Shown piece after piece: positions 53,581 through 60,357 of a stretch of 64,000 nt of DNA (within the stretch, counting starts at the first letter, position 1; each line of letters begins with the position of its first letter). The DNA lies in contig NC_054570.1 of the NCBI RefSeq assembly GCF_017654505.1, forward strand, positions 2,272,544-2,336,543. The letters are read 5' to 3'. Made by a program: the position numbers and the translations under genes. Source of the DNA: Polyodon spathula. Taxonomy: Eukaryota; Chordata; Actinopteri; Acipenseriformes; Polyodontidae. The notes under the pieces were generated by a model. It worked only from the letters and a program-made list of their open reading frames with translations, made no database searches and had not been told where the DNA came from.

Positions 53581-56500
53581 TTAATGTAGTCATTTAGCAT
53601 CTCGCAGAGACTAGGGGGTGAACTGTGCATTAAAACTCCTGCTGCAGTCCCTTGCAATAGGACCTCTGTTTTGCGTCTTGTCCGAAGGACGGAGCACAAG
53701 GAGGTTAAGCGTCTTGCTCAGGGTCACACACAGCAAGTCACTGGCTGAGCTGAGATTGAACCAGGAAGTTTACAAATGGTGAATATAGTAAATGTACATT
53801 GTTAGCTTGAAGATTGCTATAGCAACGAGTAGCCGGGCAGACATTGTCTGCATTAATCGCAGGAGGTGCTGGTTTCTTTTGAAGACAAAAGCCAACTTGT
53901 ACTTTTATCACCCTGCGACAAACACCTGCAGATTTGAAGTATGAAAAAAAAAAAAAAAAAAAAGACATTTGAACATAATTAATGGATTTGCTCACCAGAG
54001 CCAGAACTTCATTAGCATAACGTTTTTAGAATTGCGAACACGCCTTTTTTATTCTTGCCTGAGCCGTTTAGGATGAAATGCTGTTGACAAGTGTGATGCC
54101 CGCGCAGGGTCGGTCGGTGTAATGCGATCCTGTCGTTCGTTTTGAAGGAGGAAGAGTAGTACGAAGATGAGAAAATCGGCAGGCGGGAGCTGGAGAGCTT
54201 TCTTTGCCATCGGTAAACCGCCAGGATCTCAGCGGAGGAAGTCTGCGCGAGTTGGATCACTGTTCCAGGCTTCACAGGCTGAAAGGGGTAAGAGCATCAG
54301 GGAACAGATTTAGCGTGACATCCTCACAGACCCAGGGATTCATTTGTGAACAAAAAGGTACCAGATCTTCTAATTTAATAAAGAGGGATAGCATTTTTTT
54401 GTTTTGTTTTTAGAAATATAATGCCCTTGATTTACAGTAGCTCCTGTATATGTTTCATGTTCTCTTCTGCTTGTGAAACAGGGTTTCGTGCCTCATTGGT
54501 GTCGATAGCTGCATGCTGACCATTGTCAAGACGTGTGTTAACGTAATCTTCAGGTTTGAACAATACCAGTGGTAGGACGAATAATCTGATAAACAGGAAT
54601 CTGTTGTTGCAGTACACTTTTGTCGTTTAATTTTATGGAACAAGAACCCTCTTTATTGTACATATTATGTTACTCAGGATCGGGTTTGTATGAATTTCAA
54701 AACTCTGTTTTTGTTGCAGGAACGCGGATAGAAACCGTGACACTCCGGTCTGCAAAGAGTGAAGAGTCTCTTTGTTCTCAACACAGTGGGGCTGGTAAGG
54801 AAAAGACCAGTTTTTCGACCTTTCTTTGCAAAACTTTTAGTATGTCTGATCGAAATTTGTGTGTTTGTTAGATTTCTAGATTGACCTTGGCCTCTTTTGG
54901 GGCTGTATATCCCCTTCTATCATGATTGTGTTTTTTTGTTTGATTTTCACAAATTTGAAAACGGTTCGTATGTACTTTTAAGTGGTTGCCATGCCAAAAC
55001 ATTTAAGCATTATAAAAGAGATCAATCGATAGAACTTTAAAATAGTACAATTTATACACACAGTGACTGAAGAGGGTAGGGATGGCTGTAGCTAGCAAGT
55101 AATTTTAAAGGGATTATAAAATAATGTCATAAATCTTACCTCTTTGCTGTTTAGGCACGTTACACCTAACATGCATTTATTGTATAAAGTTGTTATAGTT
55201 AAAGGTATAATAAAGGGAGGTGTAGCTGTTTTAATTACAGGAATTTTTCTGGCTGCTTTCCCTAATGATCGACAGCCTTTGTACACAGAGATGGAGAGAC
55301 GAACCAAACTGAAAAATCTGTTGCTTTCTTTGTACCCTCTCGTATTTTCTGCTCATTGCCTGTAGGCCTCTTCAGGCATCAGTGTCTACGTCGACCTCAG
55401 TCCAGCAGTGATGCCCTCTCCATTACTATGGAAACAGAACTTCTGTCCACCCTGAAGCGCTGCCGCTCCTACGACAGCGTTCAGGCCGAGGACCCCGAGG
55501 GCGTTTACATGCTGCCTGACTTTTCCCACGAGGCCTCACTATGGCTAGCAGAGGACGAGATGGACTTCAGCCCTACTTATTTAGAGGAGGCTGGCCTGGA
55601 ATTGGAACCCCTGACCTTCCGTTGCGGCCCACAGCGGCTTGTCACTGAAGACCCCGACTCCCTGATGAACCAGTCAGAAGTTCCTTTGAGGAAAAGCTTT
55701 GTTAATCAGCCTCCTCGGCGAGTTCAGTCCTGCTGCCAGCAGCTCAAGACTTCAGCCGTAACGAACCCCTTGACCCAGACTTCAGAGATCGCCAGCCCTG
55801 CTTCTGAGAAGCTCAGCAAATCAACATCTTTTACCAGGAAGATGGTTCACGCCCTTTCCCCTAAAGGCAACAAGTCCCCACCGATGGATATCTCAGAGCC
55901 AATCTCCATCACAGTGCCTGCTAAAGTCCTAGAGATGATTGGTGGAAGGGCTGGAGAGTTTCAAAGCGCAAGTGGAGCTCAGAACTTTGCTACTGCTGCT
56001 GGCCAACCCCCTCAGATGATCTCTATGCTGTTGAGGTCATGTGATATTCAGCTCACCAAGAACTGCAAACAGGAAATCAGGAGTAAGCTGTCCTTCACAG
56101 AGTCAAAGGTCAAGGGCCACTCGGTCCCCAGTTTCCAGTTATCAGAACACTCCAGTGTGATGGATCATTCACAGCTTCAAGCAGGTAAGAGCTTACTTTT
56201 CATTGTAGCACACTTTTATATATTTTGTATAACGAAGCTATATAAACAAGAACGTTGCGCTTTATCTTGTATTGTTGGTTAGTTGCTTCAAAGGCAGGCA
56301 TGTACTGAAGTTTTTTTTTTTTTTTCTCTATTTACGCTTCGACGAAAAATTTATATACTCGCCTGTTTTTATTTTCTTTCTCCAAGGCTTTTTGATGGCA
56401 GCCGCCCCTCTGCCTTCCCAGGTGCCTCCTCCACCTCCTCCAAAAAACCCTGCCCGGCTGATGGCCCTGGCCCTGGCAGAGAGTGCCAACAAGGCTCTGA

Positions 56501-59357
56501 AGCAGAGCCAGCGAGAGCCCCGCCCAGAAGGAGGAGATGGGGGAGGGGCTTCCTTGGAGGCGCATTTCATGAGGTCTCTGTCGGTGGACTCCAACGAAGG
56601 CCTCTCTTCGGTGGCCAGCCCTTTGTACTCCACCGTGCGGTCTTTGTCTGTGTGGAAGCCTGAGCGAGGGCCCCAGCTACAGAGTGAGAAAGGAGACTCT
56701 GACGGACAGAATCATATCGGGAGCCAGCCACAGGTAAGGGAAATCTTCATGGTTTTTGACTTCGTAACTTGCTGTTTTTAAAATATAACTTTGTCTACCG
56801 TTTTTATTGTATTTTATTATCCTTCTAAGTTAATGGCCTAACTGTTTTTTTTGTAATTTAAAAAAGAATCTGTTGTATAAATGTTCTGTTAGAGGAGTGT
56901 GTTTTTTTTTTTTTACCTGTTTTTTCTAAGTTTTGGTTTGGTTTTTCCATCTAGGAATCTGGTACCTTTTCATCCCGGACCTCTCTCTCAGAGTCTGGAG
57001 CATCCACTTGTAGTTCCTCTGCCGAAAGGGATTCACCCTACAAACCTCCAGAGCCCAAGGTTCCTTTGGTTACAGCTTGCGCTGCTTGCCAGCCACAAGA
57101 CAAGCCCTTGAGCTTATCTAATCAAGCTGCTGCTTCTGTACCAGAGTTGAATGCTGAAAACCCGCTTCCCAGCAAGAAGCCACCAGCCTATACGAGACAG
57201 TTTTCTGCCCCCCATCTTCAGCATAAGCACCCTTCCCCTCCCACCAAGCACGCAAGCCACCACCACCCACAATTCCATCACTCGAAATGCAAGAGCTCTC
57301 CTGCCATTCACAACTCCTCTCACCTAAGAGCCTTCCAGCCAGCCAGGCCAAAAGTGCCCCAGAAGCCTCCAGAACTGAACGCTGGGGTTCCACTGCATCG
57401 TAATGAGAGCTACTCCCGGCGATCTCAAGACCAGGCAAGGCCCAGAATGCTTCTCGCGTCACAGTCCACGCCTCCGTTTTCCAGGAATGATTCGGAAGGA
57501 GTTTGCTATGTGGATCCTAAATCCCAGAGTCATTTGGATCAATCTAGGGGATTTGCCACTTCCTCCGTTCAGGTCTACCACAATAGATCTAGCAGTAACC
57601 CCCAGGTATTCGCTGGGAGGTCAGAGGACCAAGTCAAGCACGAAAACTTTTACTATGAGATTGCGCCAGAGCCCTCCTTTGTACAGATCCCTCAATACAA
57701 TTATCAGAATGTTGGAAACCAGGTGGTGATTGAAGGAGTTCCCTACTGCCTTCCCAGGCCTGGGTTTGAGCATGCCATTGTGGACAGGCATTTGAGGAGC
57801 CATGACATTTCAGTTAGACCTCATCTTTGGACTGGTATCTCGCAGAACCTGAACCCTGCCGTGGATCGATCCTTAGCAATGCAGGGCAATGCTGCTGGTT
57901 ACACACAAGTAGCAGGTATTCCCTACTCTGCAGTGGTCCAGGAAAGCCCTCTGCACCAGCCCCCTGCACCCTTTAGAATGGTTCCTGTCTCTCAGACAGA
58001 GGTGGCTCCTAATCAGGGGACCTCCACCCACCAGAGAAACCTCTACAGGACCCAGCGATCCCCTTCTGCAGATCTCTCAGCCTCACAGCTACACCCCTAC
58101 TTTGAAAATGGGAAAGTCTGTTACAGGTACCTTGAAGAAGGGGCCGCCCATGAAGGTGAGACCACGGTCCTTCAAGATTACCGACCTCAGGCTGCTGTGT
58201 CCCCAAAGCCTCCCAGACTTCAAGAGCAACCAGAGCCAATATATGTCAATTTTCCTTTCAACCCAGGCAAAGCCTGGACATCAACCGACTTAGATGGAGA
58301 CCAACATTCAGAGCTGCCCCCAGCTGGGAGCTCCAATGATAAATCTGGTACAGAGCCTCCTTCAGTCTTCGAAGAGAATATCGCAAGTCAGGAATCTTCA
58401 TCTGACCCCTGGCAGAGGGCTGGCAGTTCAGTGGCATCTCGGTACGATAACGTCTCTCCATCTCTGGATCAGAAACCACGAGGTTCAGAAGCGAACCACG
58501 TCAGAAGCAAGTCTGATCCTGGAAACGCCAGCACTGAAAGTCCTGGAGAGTTGCAAAGTCTAGGTCCAGAGGAAAAAGATCACGTGAACCACCCAACTGA
58601 ACCTCCTGCGGCTGAATCTGGAAGAGATGGAGCTTCAAGGTGTCTTGCGACGCTGTGCGAGATGCCCTCTCTTCCCCAACATCAGCAGCATAGAGCTGGC
58701 TTCAATGTCTATGCCGCAAGTCCAGTGAGGCCCCAGTGGAATGGCAATCCTTTTGCCCCAAGAGTCACCCACACTCGGCGGGAGGAGCCTCTAAGAAGGT
58801 CCTCTTCTTCAGGCGGGCACTACCGCCAAGCATTTGATGTCATGCCTTCCGGGGATCAGGTTCTTAAGTTCTATAGGGCAGCGCAGGACGCTGCGAACTA
58901 CCCTCAGCCAAGGAGCTGTGTTTCCTTCGCCCCGAATCAGTCTCATGTTAAATCCAGCTTGTCTTACAGCACCAAGCAACAGGAGCCAAACTTCAGACCT
59001 ACCTATTCCAATCAAGTTTGCATGGCATCCGAGGAATGTGCGGTTCGAACTCCTTTTACCAGCATGGCGCAGCTTTCAGTGTCCACGACAGCACCTCCAA
59101 GAGGGCTCCAACCCCAGCTTGGCTTCAACCCTGGAATCCTCCGCACTCAGCAATGTAACACTTACCAGATTAATTCCAGTTCTGTGCCGGGACTCCCTCA
59201 GTATGGGAATGTACCCAGGAGAGAGGGACTGGTCTCCACACTTGATCTGTCTTTCCGTCCAGTTCTCCGGACACCAGCAGGTGTAGACCGACAGGGCAGT
59301 TTACCAGCCCCAAACTGGACTGTCCATTCAGAAGGACAGACACGGAGCTACTGCTGA
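25680..59357 (+). CDS. arhgap33: Rho GTPase-activating protein 33 (SNX26/TCGAP type)
   Basis: GTPase-activating protein for Cdc42/Rho-type GTPases; ARHGAP33 acts at membranes and synapses and in receptor trafficking. Twenty-three coding exons (listed separately) join in phase to 1,858 residues. Order: N-terminus MVARSTDNLD; PX domain about 34-160 (DCAHFHYENVDFG, CIYDRRYSQL); SH3 about 183-243 (WWRGKHGF, FFPSECVEL); basic linker LRTFMKSRPSKQK; RhoGAP about 309-510 with the arginine finger at about Arg350 in GIYRHSG and the NLAIVWAPNLLR motif; then a long disordered tail with TLRSAKSEESL, PPPPKNPARLMALALAE, ENFYYEIAP, EPIYVNF and the terminal HSEGQTRSYC. The last motif and DCAHFHYENVDFG identify ARHGAP33 and not ARHGAP32. 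Human ARHGAP33 is about 1,290 residues, so this tail is much longer. The start rests on ATGGTG joining in phase to ARSTD, as in human. Confidence 0.95.
26910..26930 (+). repeat. Poly-G tract
   Basis: 21 Gs in arhgap33 intron 1. Confidence 0.95.
29744..29993 (+). mobile_element. tRNA-derived SINE with MIR-like core
   Basis: Begins with a tRNA-like head (tggtccagtggttaa, B-box gttcaaattcc) and continues with a core like MIR/CORE-SINEs (gctgtgtgacccagagcaag). The tail ends aaaggcgctatataaa. The same unit occurs in reverse at 40247, 53583 and 63633. Confidence 0.8.
30164..30247 (+). repeat. Perfect 42-base tandem duplication
   Basis: The unit ctcacgttgctgttttacaa followed by agggggggggg, cagtgggtaaa occurs twice back to back without a difference, including equal G-runs of ten. 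It is recent, or kept equal by slippage or conversion. Confidence 0.9.
30534..30720. mobile_element. 187-base palindromic element (MITE)
   Basis: Left end taaagctgaaggaacacagt pairs with right end gtgttccttcagcttta, and inner segments such as ggagacctagttt / aaacctagtctcc pair as well. A fold-back element; family not identified. Confidence 0.65.
31614..31952 (+). mobile_element. Tc1-like miniature element, both ends present
   Basis: The left end agctatggccgaatgttttg and the right end caaaacttttggccatagct are inverted repeats. There is no transposase frame between them. The family is TA-flanked in its better copies, as Tc1/mariner elements are. Confidence 0.75.
33148..33321. mobile_element. 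174-base inverted-repeat element (MITE)
   Basis: Ends tactgtaaaaacaggtgtat and, in reverse, tactgtaaaaacctttgtac. Inside, a gtgtataagtc motif occurs three times, spaced unevenly. Family not identified. Confidence 0.65.
33956..33992. repeat. CT dinucleotide repeat
   Basis: About 18 CT units, 45 bases before arhgap33 exon 2, where they extend the pyrimidine-rich tract. Confidence 0.9.
34038..34129 (+). CDS. arhgap33: arhgap33 coding exon 2
   Basis: Acceptor tgtgtttcag and donor AAAAG/gtgagg bound 92 bases reading ARSTDNLDSTGDPLSRSVG and ending VKGKMSK. This matches the ARSTDSLDG and VKGK parts of human ARHGAP33. Confidence 0.9.
34357..35315. mobile_element. pogo/Tigger-like non-autonomous DNA transposon
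   Basis: Inverted ends TACACCCTCTCTATAATG (left) and TACACCCTCGCTATAATG (right, read in reverse) differ at one base in 18. Sub-terminal cgttataacga motifs occur at both sides. Ends of the type 'acc-ctc-g-tataacg' are typical of pogo-like elements, which use TA targets. No transposase is seen in the 0.96 kb. Confidence 0.7.
35650..35860 (+). mobile_element. Tc1-like miniature element, left part
   Basis: Starts tacagctgtggtcaaaagtt with tgcatctcctagaatttta and shares gtatttcatgttggattt with the other copies. After about 35860 the similarity stops. Confidence 0.65.
37115..37400 (-). mobile_element. Possible retroposed sequence with poly-A tail
   Basis: On the minus strand the DNA runs from about 37400 down, shows two AATAAA motifs (in gggaaaataaaactcagtaataaa) and then a 28-base A-run (the T-run at 37115-37142). 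That is the layout of a retroposed 3' end. The source is not recognised. Confidence 0.35.
38574..38658 (+). CDS. arhgap33: arhgap33 coding exon 3, start of PX domain
   Basis: 85 bases after acceptor ccttttcag encode FSVVKGHFPKLIDCAHFHYE and then NVDFGPIQ. Human ARHGAP33 has LADCAHFHYENVDFGHIQ. Donor CAG/gtaggg. Confidence 0.96.
39614..39700 (+). mobile_element. Inverted-repeat element, family A fragment
   Basis: gtggttctcaatcctggtcc, then ctggttttcgttccaactga and ctctcaattaatt. Only one end is present. Confidence 0.55.
40247..40498 (-). mobile_element. tRNA-derived SINE with MIR-like core, reverse
   Basis: Full-length reverse copy of the family at 29744: tail as atatagcgcc at the left, core as tgctcagggtcatacagtga, and the head as ccactggaccacacagcc at the right. 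Confidence 0.8.
40967..41053 (+). CDS. arhgap33: arhgap33 coding exon 4, PX domain
   Basis: 87 bases between acceptor ttattttcag and donor CCAG/gtaaat, phase 0 at both ends. They encode LQFANDPSNDCWTLSP and end VFLVQVSCQ, aligned with VFGVQVTCQ in human. The Cys/Trp-containing insert varies in the family. Confidence 0.95.
41689..41814 (+). CDS. arhgap33: arhgap33 coding exon 5, PX domain
   Basis: 126 bases, phase 0 at both ends, encode GKTWLVRRTYEEFRTLDTHL and QCIYDRRYSQLEQLPP. The RRTYEEFR stretch is the conserved PX R(R/S)Y-x-x-F region that takes part in lipid binding. Strong donor GAT/gtaagt. Confidence 0.96.
41986..42072 (+). CDS. arhgap33: arhgap33 coding exon 6, end of PX domain
   Basis: 87 bases encode VPRLSEYLGRLSMIVDNKLN and CGPVLTWME; human has NCGPVLTWMELDN across the same junction. 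The donor is poor (GAG/gtcata), but the following exon restores the frame and homology. Confidence 0.94.
42692..42814 (+). CDS. arhgap33: arhgap33 coding exon 7, start of SH3 domain
   Basis: 123 bases, phase 0 at both ends, encode IDNRGNQFLLKEEASLNVPA and then HVTKRYTAQASDEISIE. Human has EEASLNIPA and HVIKRYTAQAPDELSFE. A long T-run makes the acceptor tract. Confidence 0.96.
43224..43301 (+). CDS. arhgap33: arhgap33 coding exon 8, SH3 domain core
   Basis: 78 bases encode VGDILSVIDMPPKEETSWWR and GKHGFQ. The WW pair is the SH3 ligand-groove tryptophan region and is conserved in ARHGAP32 and ARHGAP33. Confidence 0.96.
43756..43837 (+). CDS. arhgap33: arhgap33 coding exon 9, end of SH3 domain
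   Basis: 82 bases encode VGFFPSECVELINERLSQSV then SAPVPKQ. VGFFPSECVEL is identical to human ARHGAP33; ARHGAP32 has VGLFPGHCVEL, which supports the paralogue call. Confidence 0.96.
43889..44010 (+). mobile_element. Tc1-like miniature element fragment next to an exon
   Basis: Left end gcagctgtggccaaaagttt with tgcatcacctt and body text tagttttccacgtacttaa. It stops about 15 bases before the acceptor of arhgap33 exon 10. Confidence 0.65.
44025..44090 (+). CDS. arhgap33: arhgap33 coding exon 10, linker
   Basis: A 66-base exon, phase 1 at both ends and so skippable without a frame change. It encodes DSDNCSSKAGIVSVPGRNIP plus SS. The acceptor tract (gttcttgttttcag) directly follows a remnant of a small DNA transposon. 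Human ARHGAP33 has a low-similarity linker at this place. Confidence 0.82.
45085..45271 (+). repeat. Very long G-tract
   Basis: About 187 bases that are almost all G, broken by scattered T and A. It could form G-quadruplexes, or be a consensus error of the assembly. It lies in arhgap33 intron 10, about 120 bases before exon 11. Confidence 0.9.
45392..45541 (+). CDS. arhgap33: arhgap33 coding exon 11, basic linker and start of RhoGAP
   Basis: 150 bases encode VSKKHGKLMGFLRTFMKSRP, SKQKLKQRGILKERVFGCDL and GEHLLNSGCE. This run is nearly identical in ARHGAP32 and ARHGAP33. Confidence 0.97.
46003..46105 (+). CDS. arhgap33: arhgap33 coding exon 12, RhoGAP with arginine finger
   Basis: 103 bases encode VPQVLSCCSEFIEKHGVVDG and IYRHSGVSSNIQKL. 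The Arg in YRHSG is the catalytic finger that completes the GTPase active site; it is present. The residue after it is His where the mammalian paralogues have Leu. Confidence 0.97.
46628..46772 (+). CDS. arhgap33: arhgap33 coding exon 13, RhoGAP domain
   Basis: 145 bases encode HEFDSEIIPDLTGELYMQDI, then GSLCKLYFRELPNPLLTYQL and YDKFA. KLYFRELPxPL is the family's second conserved block and contains the Lys and Arg typical of active GAPs. Confidence 0.97.
47110..47192 (+). CDS. arhgap33: arhgap33 coding exon 14, RhoGAP domain
   Basis: 83 bases between gttttctag and CG/gtatat encode DCMTVMSEEERLVKVHDVVQ and QLPPPHY. QQLPPPHYRTLE across the junction is characteristic of this subfamily. Confidence 0.96.
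48011..48118 (+). CDS. arhgap33: arhgap33 coding exon 15, RhoGAP domain
   Basis: 108 bases encode TLEFLMRHLSQLATRSKETN and MHVKNLAIVWAPNLL. The Asn in NLAIVWAPNLLR is the conserved residue that supports the transition state. Confidence 0.97.
48678..48823 (+). CDS. arhgap33: arhgap33 coding exon 16, end of RhoGAP domain
   Basis: 146 bases encode CKEIECVGLSGTDAFKEVRI, QSVVVEFLLNHVDILFSDSF and TSVGKSCA. It leaves one base (phase 1). Human ARHGAP33 has FLLTHVDVLFSDTFTSAG here. Confidence 0.96.
50082..50242 (+). CDS. arhgap33: Candidate alternative last exon of arhgap33
   Basis: After a good acceptor (tttatttctctag) the DNA reads open for 53 codons in exactly the phase left by exon 16. The join would be KSCA followed by AMEPGLRKISRPSEKRKLL, continuing SLAEAMNKSQQPQDGGLD and SRWFKREHSICETEEN, then TGA. 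Composition is coding-like (Lys, Glu, Ser rich; higher GC than the intron). AATAAA follows at 50446. The product would be a PX-SH3-RhoGAP protein of about 575 residues that lacks the whole C-terminal tail. I do not recall a described mammalian equivalent. Confidence 0.5.
50446..50451 (+). terminator. arhgap33: Candidate intronic polyadenylation signal
   Basis: AATAAA about 200 bases after the stop of the candidate alternative last exon, followed by tttgttttagatgatgtg. It would close the short transcript. Confidence 0.4.
50882..50895 (+). promoter_or_regulatory. Candidate CTCF site
   Basis: CCACCAGGGGGCAC fits CCASYAGRKGGCRS at all 14 places. It lies about 430 bases after the candidate intronic polyadenylation signal of arhgap33; CTCF bound in introns is known to influence exon choice. 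Confidence 0.45.
51694..51723 (+). CDS. arhgap33: arhgap33 coding exon 17 (30-base microexon)
   Basis: A run of Cs and acceptor ccccag precede 30 bases reading EMEVGQWHQA, followed by donor CAG/gtaacg. It is phase 1 on both sides and a multiple of three, so exon 16 can join exon 18 with or without it. No clear mammalian equivalent is known to me; the call rests on splice signals and frame. Confidence 0.6.
53339..53534 (+). CDS. arhgap33: arhgap33 coding exon 18
   Basis: 196 bases after gtttgcag encode TRPKSFVVSSLSTRLLSLEE and AQARTQAHL, matching RPKSL and STRLLTLEEAQARTQ of human ARHGAP33. The donor (AAAG/gttgtt) is poor, but the next exon continues as RRKSS in the right phase. Confidence 0.93.
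53549..53580. repeat. TTA trinucleotide repeat
   Basis: About ten units directly after the donor of arhgap33 exon 18. Confidence 0.95.
53583..53765 (-). mobile_element. tRNA-derived SINE, reverse, 5' end truncated
   Basis: Core (gctcagggtcacacacagca) and part of the tail (gagactagggggtgaactg) of the same SINE family; the tRNA head is mostly missing after 53765. It lies in arhgap33 intron 18. Confidence 0.7.
54148..54287 (+). CDS. arhgap33: arhgap33 coding exon 19
   Basis: 140 bases encode a basic stretch with GGSWRAFFAIGKPPGS; human has GGSSWKTFFALGRGPS. The acceptor (cgttttgaag) is not preceded by a clean pyrimidine tract. Confidence 0.92.
54720..54794 (+). CDS. arhgap33: arhgap33 coding exon 20
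   Basis: 75 bases encode RIETVTLRSAKSEESLCSQH and SGA. Human has DTVTLRSAKSEESLSSQASGAG, a conserved serine-rich motif. Confidence 0.95.
55366..56184 (+). CDS. arhgap33: arhgap33 coding exon 21
   Basis: An 819-base exon, phase 1 at both ends, begins LFRHQCLRRPQSSSDALS (human LHRLRRPHSSSDAF). It contains DEMDFSPTYLEE and LEPLTFRCG, DISEPISITVPAKVLEMIGG, and MISMLLRSCDIQLTKNCKQE with a following SKL. All have clear human ARHGAP33 counterparts separated by diverged, disordered sequence. Confidence 0.95.
56387..56733 (+). CDS. arhgap33: arhgap33 coding exon 22, proline-rich
   Basis: 347 bases encode a polyproline stretch running into PPPPKNPARLMALALAESAN; human has PPPPPKNPARLMALALAE. Such stretches bind SH3 domains. 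It ends in phase 0 at CAG/gtaagg. Confidence 0.95.
56955..59357 (+). CDS. arhgap33: arhgap33 last coding exon 23, long disordered tail
   Basis: A 2,403-base exon encodes 800 residues, rich in Ser, Pro, Gln and His. Landmarks: a His-rich run near HASHHHPQFHHSK, ENFYYEIAP (human ENLYYEIG), PEPIYVNFPF (human PEPLYVNLAL), and the terminal HSEGQTRSYC, identical to human. The Tyr motifs are candidate kinase and adaptor sites. It is far longer than the matching human region. Confidence 0.96.
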   Translation, partial: ESGTFSSRTSLSESGASTCSSSAERDSPYKPPEPKVPLVTACAACQPQDKPLSLSNQAAASVPELNAENPLPSKKPPAYTRQFSAPHLQHKHPSPPTKHASHHHPQFHHSKCKSSPAIHNSSHLRAFQPARPKVPQKPPELNAGVPLHRNESYSRRSQDQARPRMLLASQSTPPFSRNDSEGVCYVDPKSQSHLDQSRGFATSSVQVYHNRSSSNPQVFAGRSEDQVKHENFYYEIAPEPSFVQIPQYNYQNVGNQVVIEGVPYCLPRPGFEHAIVDRHLRSHDISVRPHLWTGISQNLNPAVDRSLAMQGNAAGYTQVAGIPYSAVVQESPLHQPPAPFRMVPVSQTEVAPNQGTSTHQRNLYRTQRSPSADLSASQLHPYFENGKVCYRYLEEGAAHEGETTVLQDYRPQAAVSPKPPRLQEQPEPIYVNFPFNPGKAWTSTDLDGDQHSELPPAGSSNDKSGTEPPSVFEENIASQESSSDPWQRAGSSVASRYDNVSPSLDQKPRGSEANHVRSKSDPGNASTESPGELQSLGPEEKDHVNHPTEPPAAESGRDGASRCLATLCEMPSLPQHQQHRAGFNVYAASPVRPQWNGNPFAPRVTHTRREEPLRRSSSSGGHYRQAFDVMPSGDQVLKFYRAAQDAANYPQPRSCVSFAPNQSHVKSSLSYSTKQQEPNFRPTYSNQVCMASEECAVRTPFTSMAQLSVSTTAPPRGLQPQLGFNPGILRTQQCNTYQINSSSVPGLPQYGNVPRREGLVSTLDLSFRPVLRTPAGVDRQGSLPAPNWTVHSEGQTRSYC

Positions 59358-60296
59358 CTGACTGACTTGTAGAAACTAAGCAATTTATTTCTTCAACACT
59401 AACTGTTTGGGAGATGCGTTGTATATACTAATTCACTCGTGAGAGCTGGGGCTTTTTAATTTTATTTTTTAATAGTTCTGGCCCAATATTGCAATAATCC
59501 CCTTCCCACATGATAGCCCTTGAGTAAATTCACTACCAAGGTGTGATATAACCAAGACTGTTAACTCTTTTAATACTGCAGACCAGAATACAGACCTAGG
59601 AAAGATAACATCACTCAAAACTGTGGGCTGCGATAGCATTGAATAAATAGAACTCCACTGAAAAATAGCACAGTACACTAATTTAATATACCAATATGTG
59701 TTTTTTTGTGACCATTTTTAATTTTTTTAATAAGTATAAGACGGTAAAACTCTTTGATCCCAGGGTATCATTTCTATAGCCGCTTTGTGCCAGATGAAGC
59801 ATCTCGCCACCTGTCATGAGCACACTATTTCCCCTAGAAGTCCCTTGTGCTTTTGCGATTGAATTTATTCGTTCTTGGCCCGGATGAAACTAGTTTTCCT
59901 GTAACTTTCCCTGCTCTGTCACTCACTGCTGTTGCATGTAACGGGAACTCTCCTGCGCTATACACTGCTGCTCAAACAGCATGTGGCGAGGGTGGTCCTA
60001 TTCCTGGTAACTCAGGAAATGAACATCTGGAGAGTACTTCTGTATAGTGGCCAAACAGGGACTTTACTGGAGTGGAAGGGAACATTTAAAGTCAAAGAAT
60101 AACATTAATAAAGATTTTTTGGGGATAAAAGTGCTGTAAAGTGTTTTGGAACTAGATGCAAACCGTTCCAGTTTAATATATGATAACATTTCTGCGTGCT
60201 GTTTAGACTTGCTCACACAGAACATGCAACAATATGAAAAGGTGCTCTGTTTACCTGCATTGCACATATTCTATGCAGACTACAGCCTTGTATTTA

Positions 60297-60357
60297 TATC
60301 TATCTATCTATCTATCTGTCTATCTATCTATCTATCTCTATCTATCTATCTATCTAT
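60297..60357. repeat. TCTA tetranucleotide repeat
   Basis: About 14 units with a TCTG and a broken unit, in the arhgap33 3' untranslated region. Confidence 0.95.

Larger units (their letters stand above)
44091..56954 (+). other. arhgap33 introns 10 to 22
   Basis: Intron 10 holds a giant G-tract. Intron 16 holds the candidate alternative last exon and a CTCF-like site. Intron 18 holds an ATT repeat and a reverse SINE. Introns 11-15, 17 and 19-22 show only AT-rich unique DNA with short homopolymers. Confidence 0.5.

Noticed and set aside
25680..59357. Call as ARHGAP32
   Set aside because: VGFFPSECVEL, DCAHFHYENVDFG, the MVARSTD start and the terminal HSEGQTRSYC all follow ARHGAP33.
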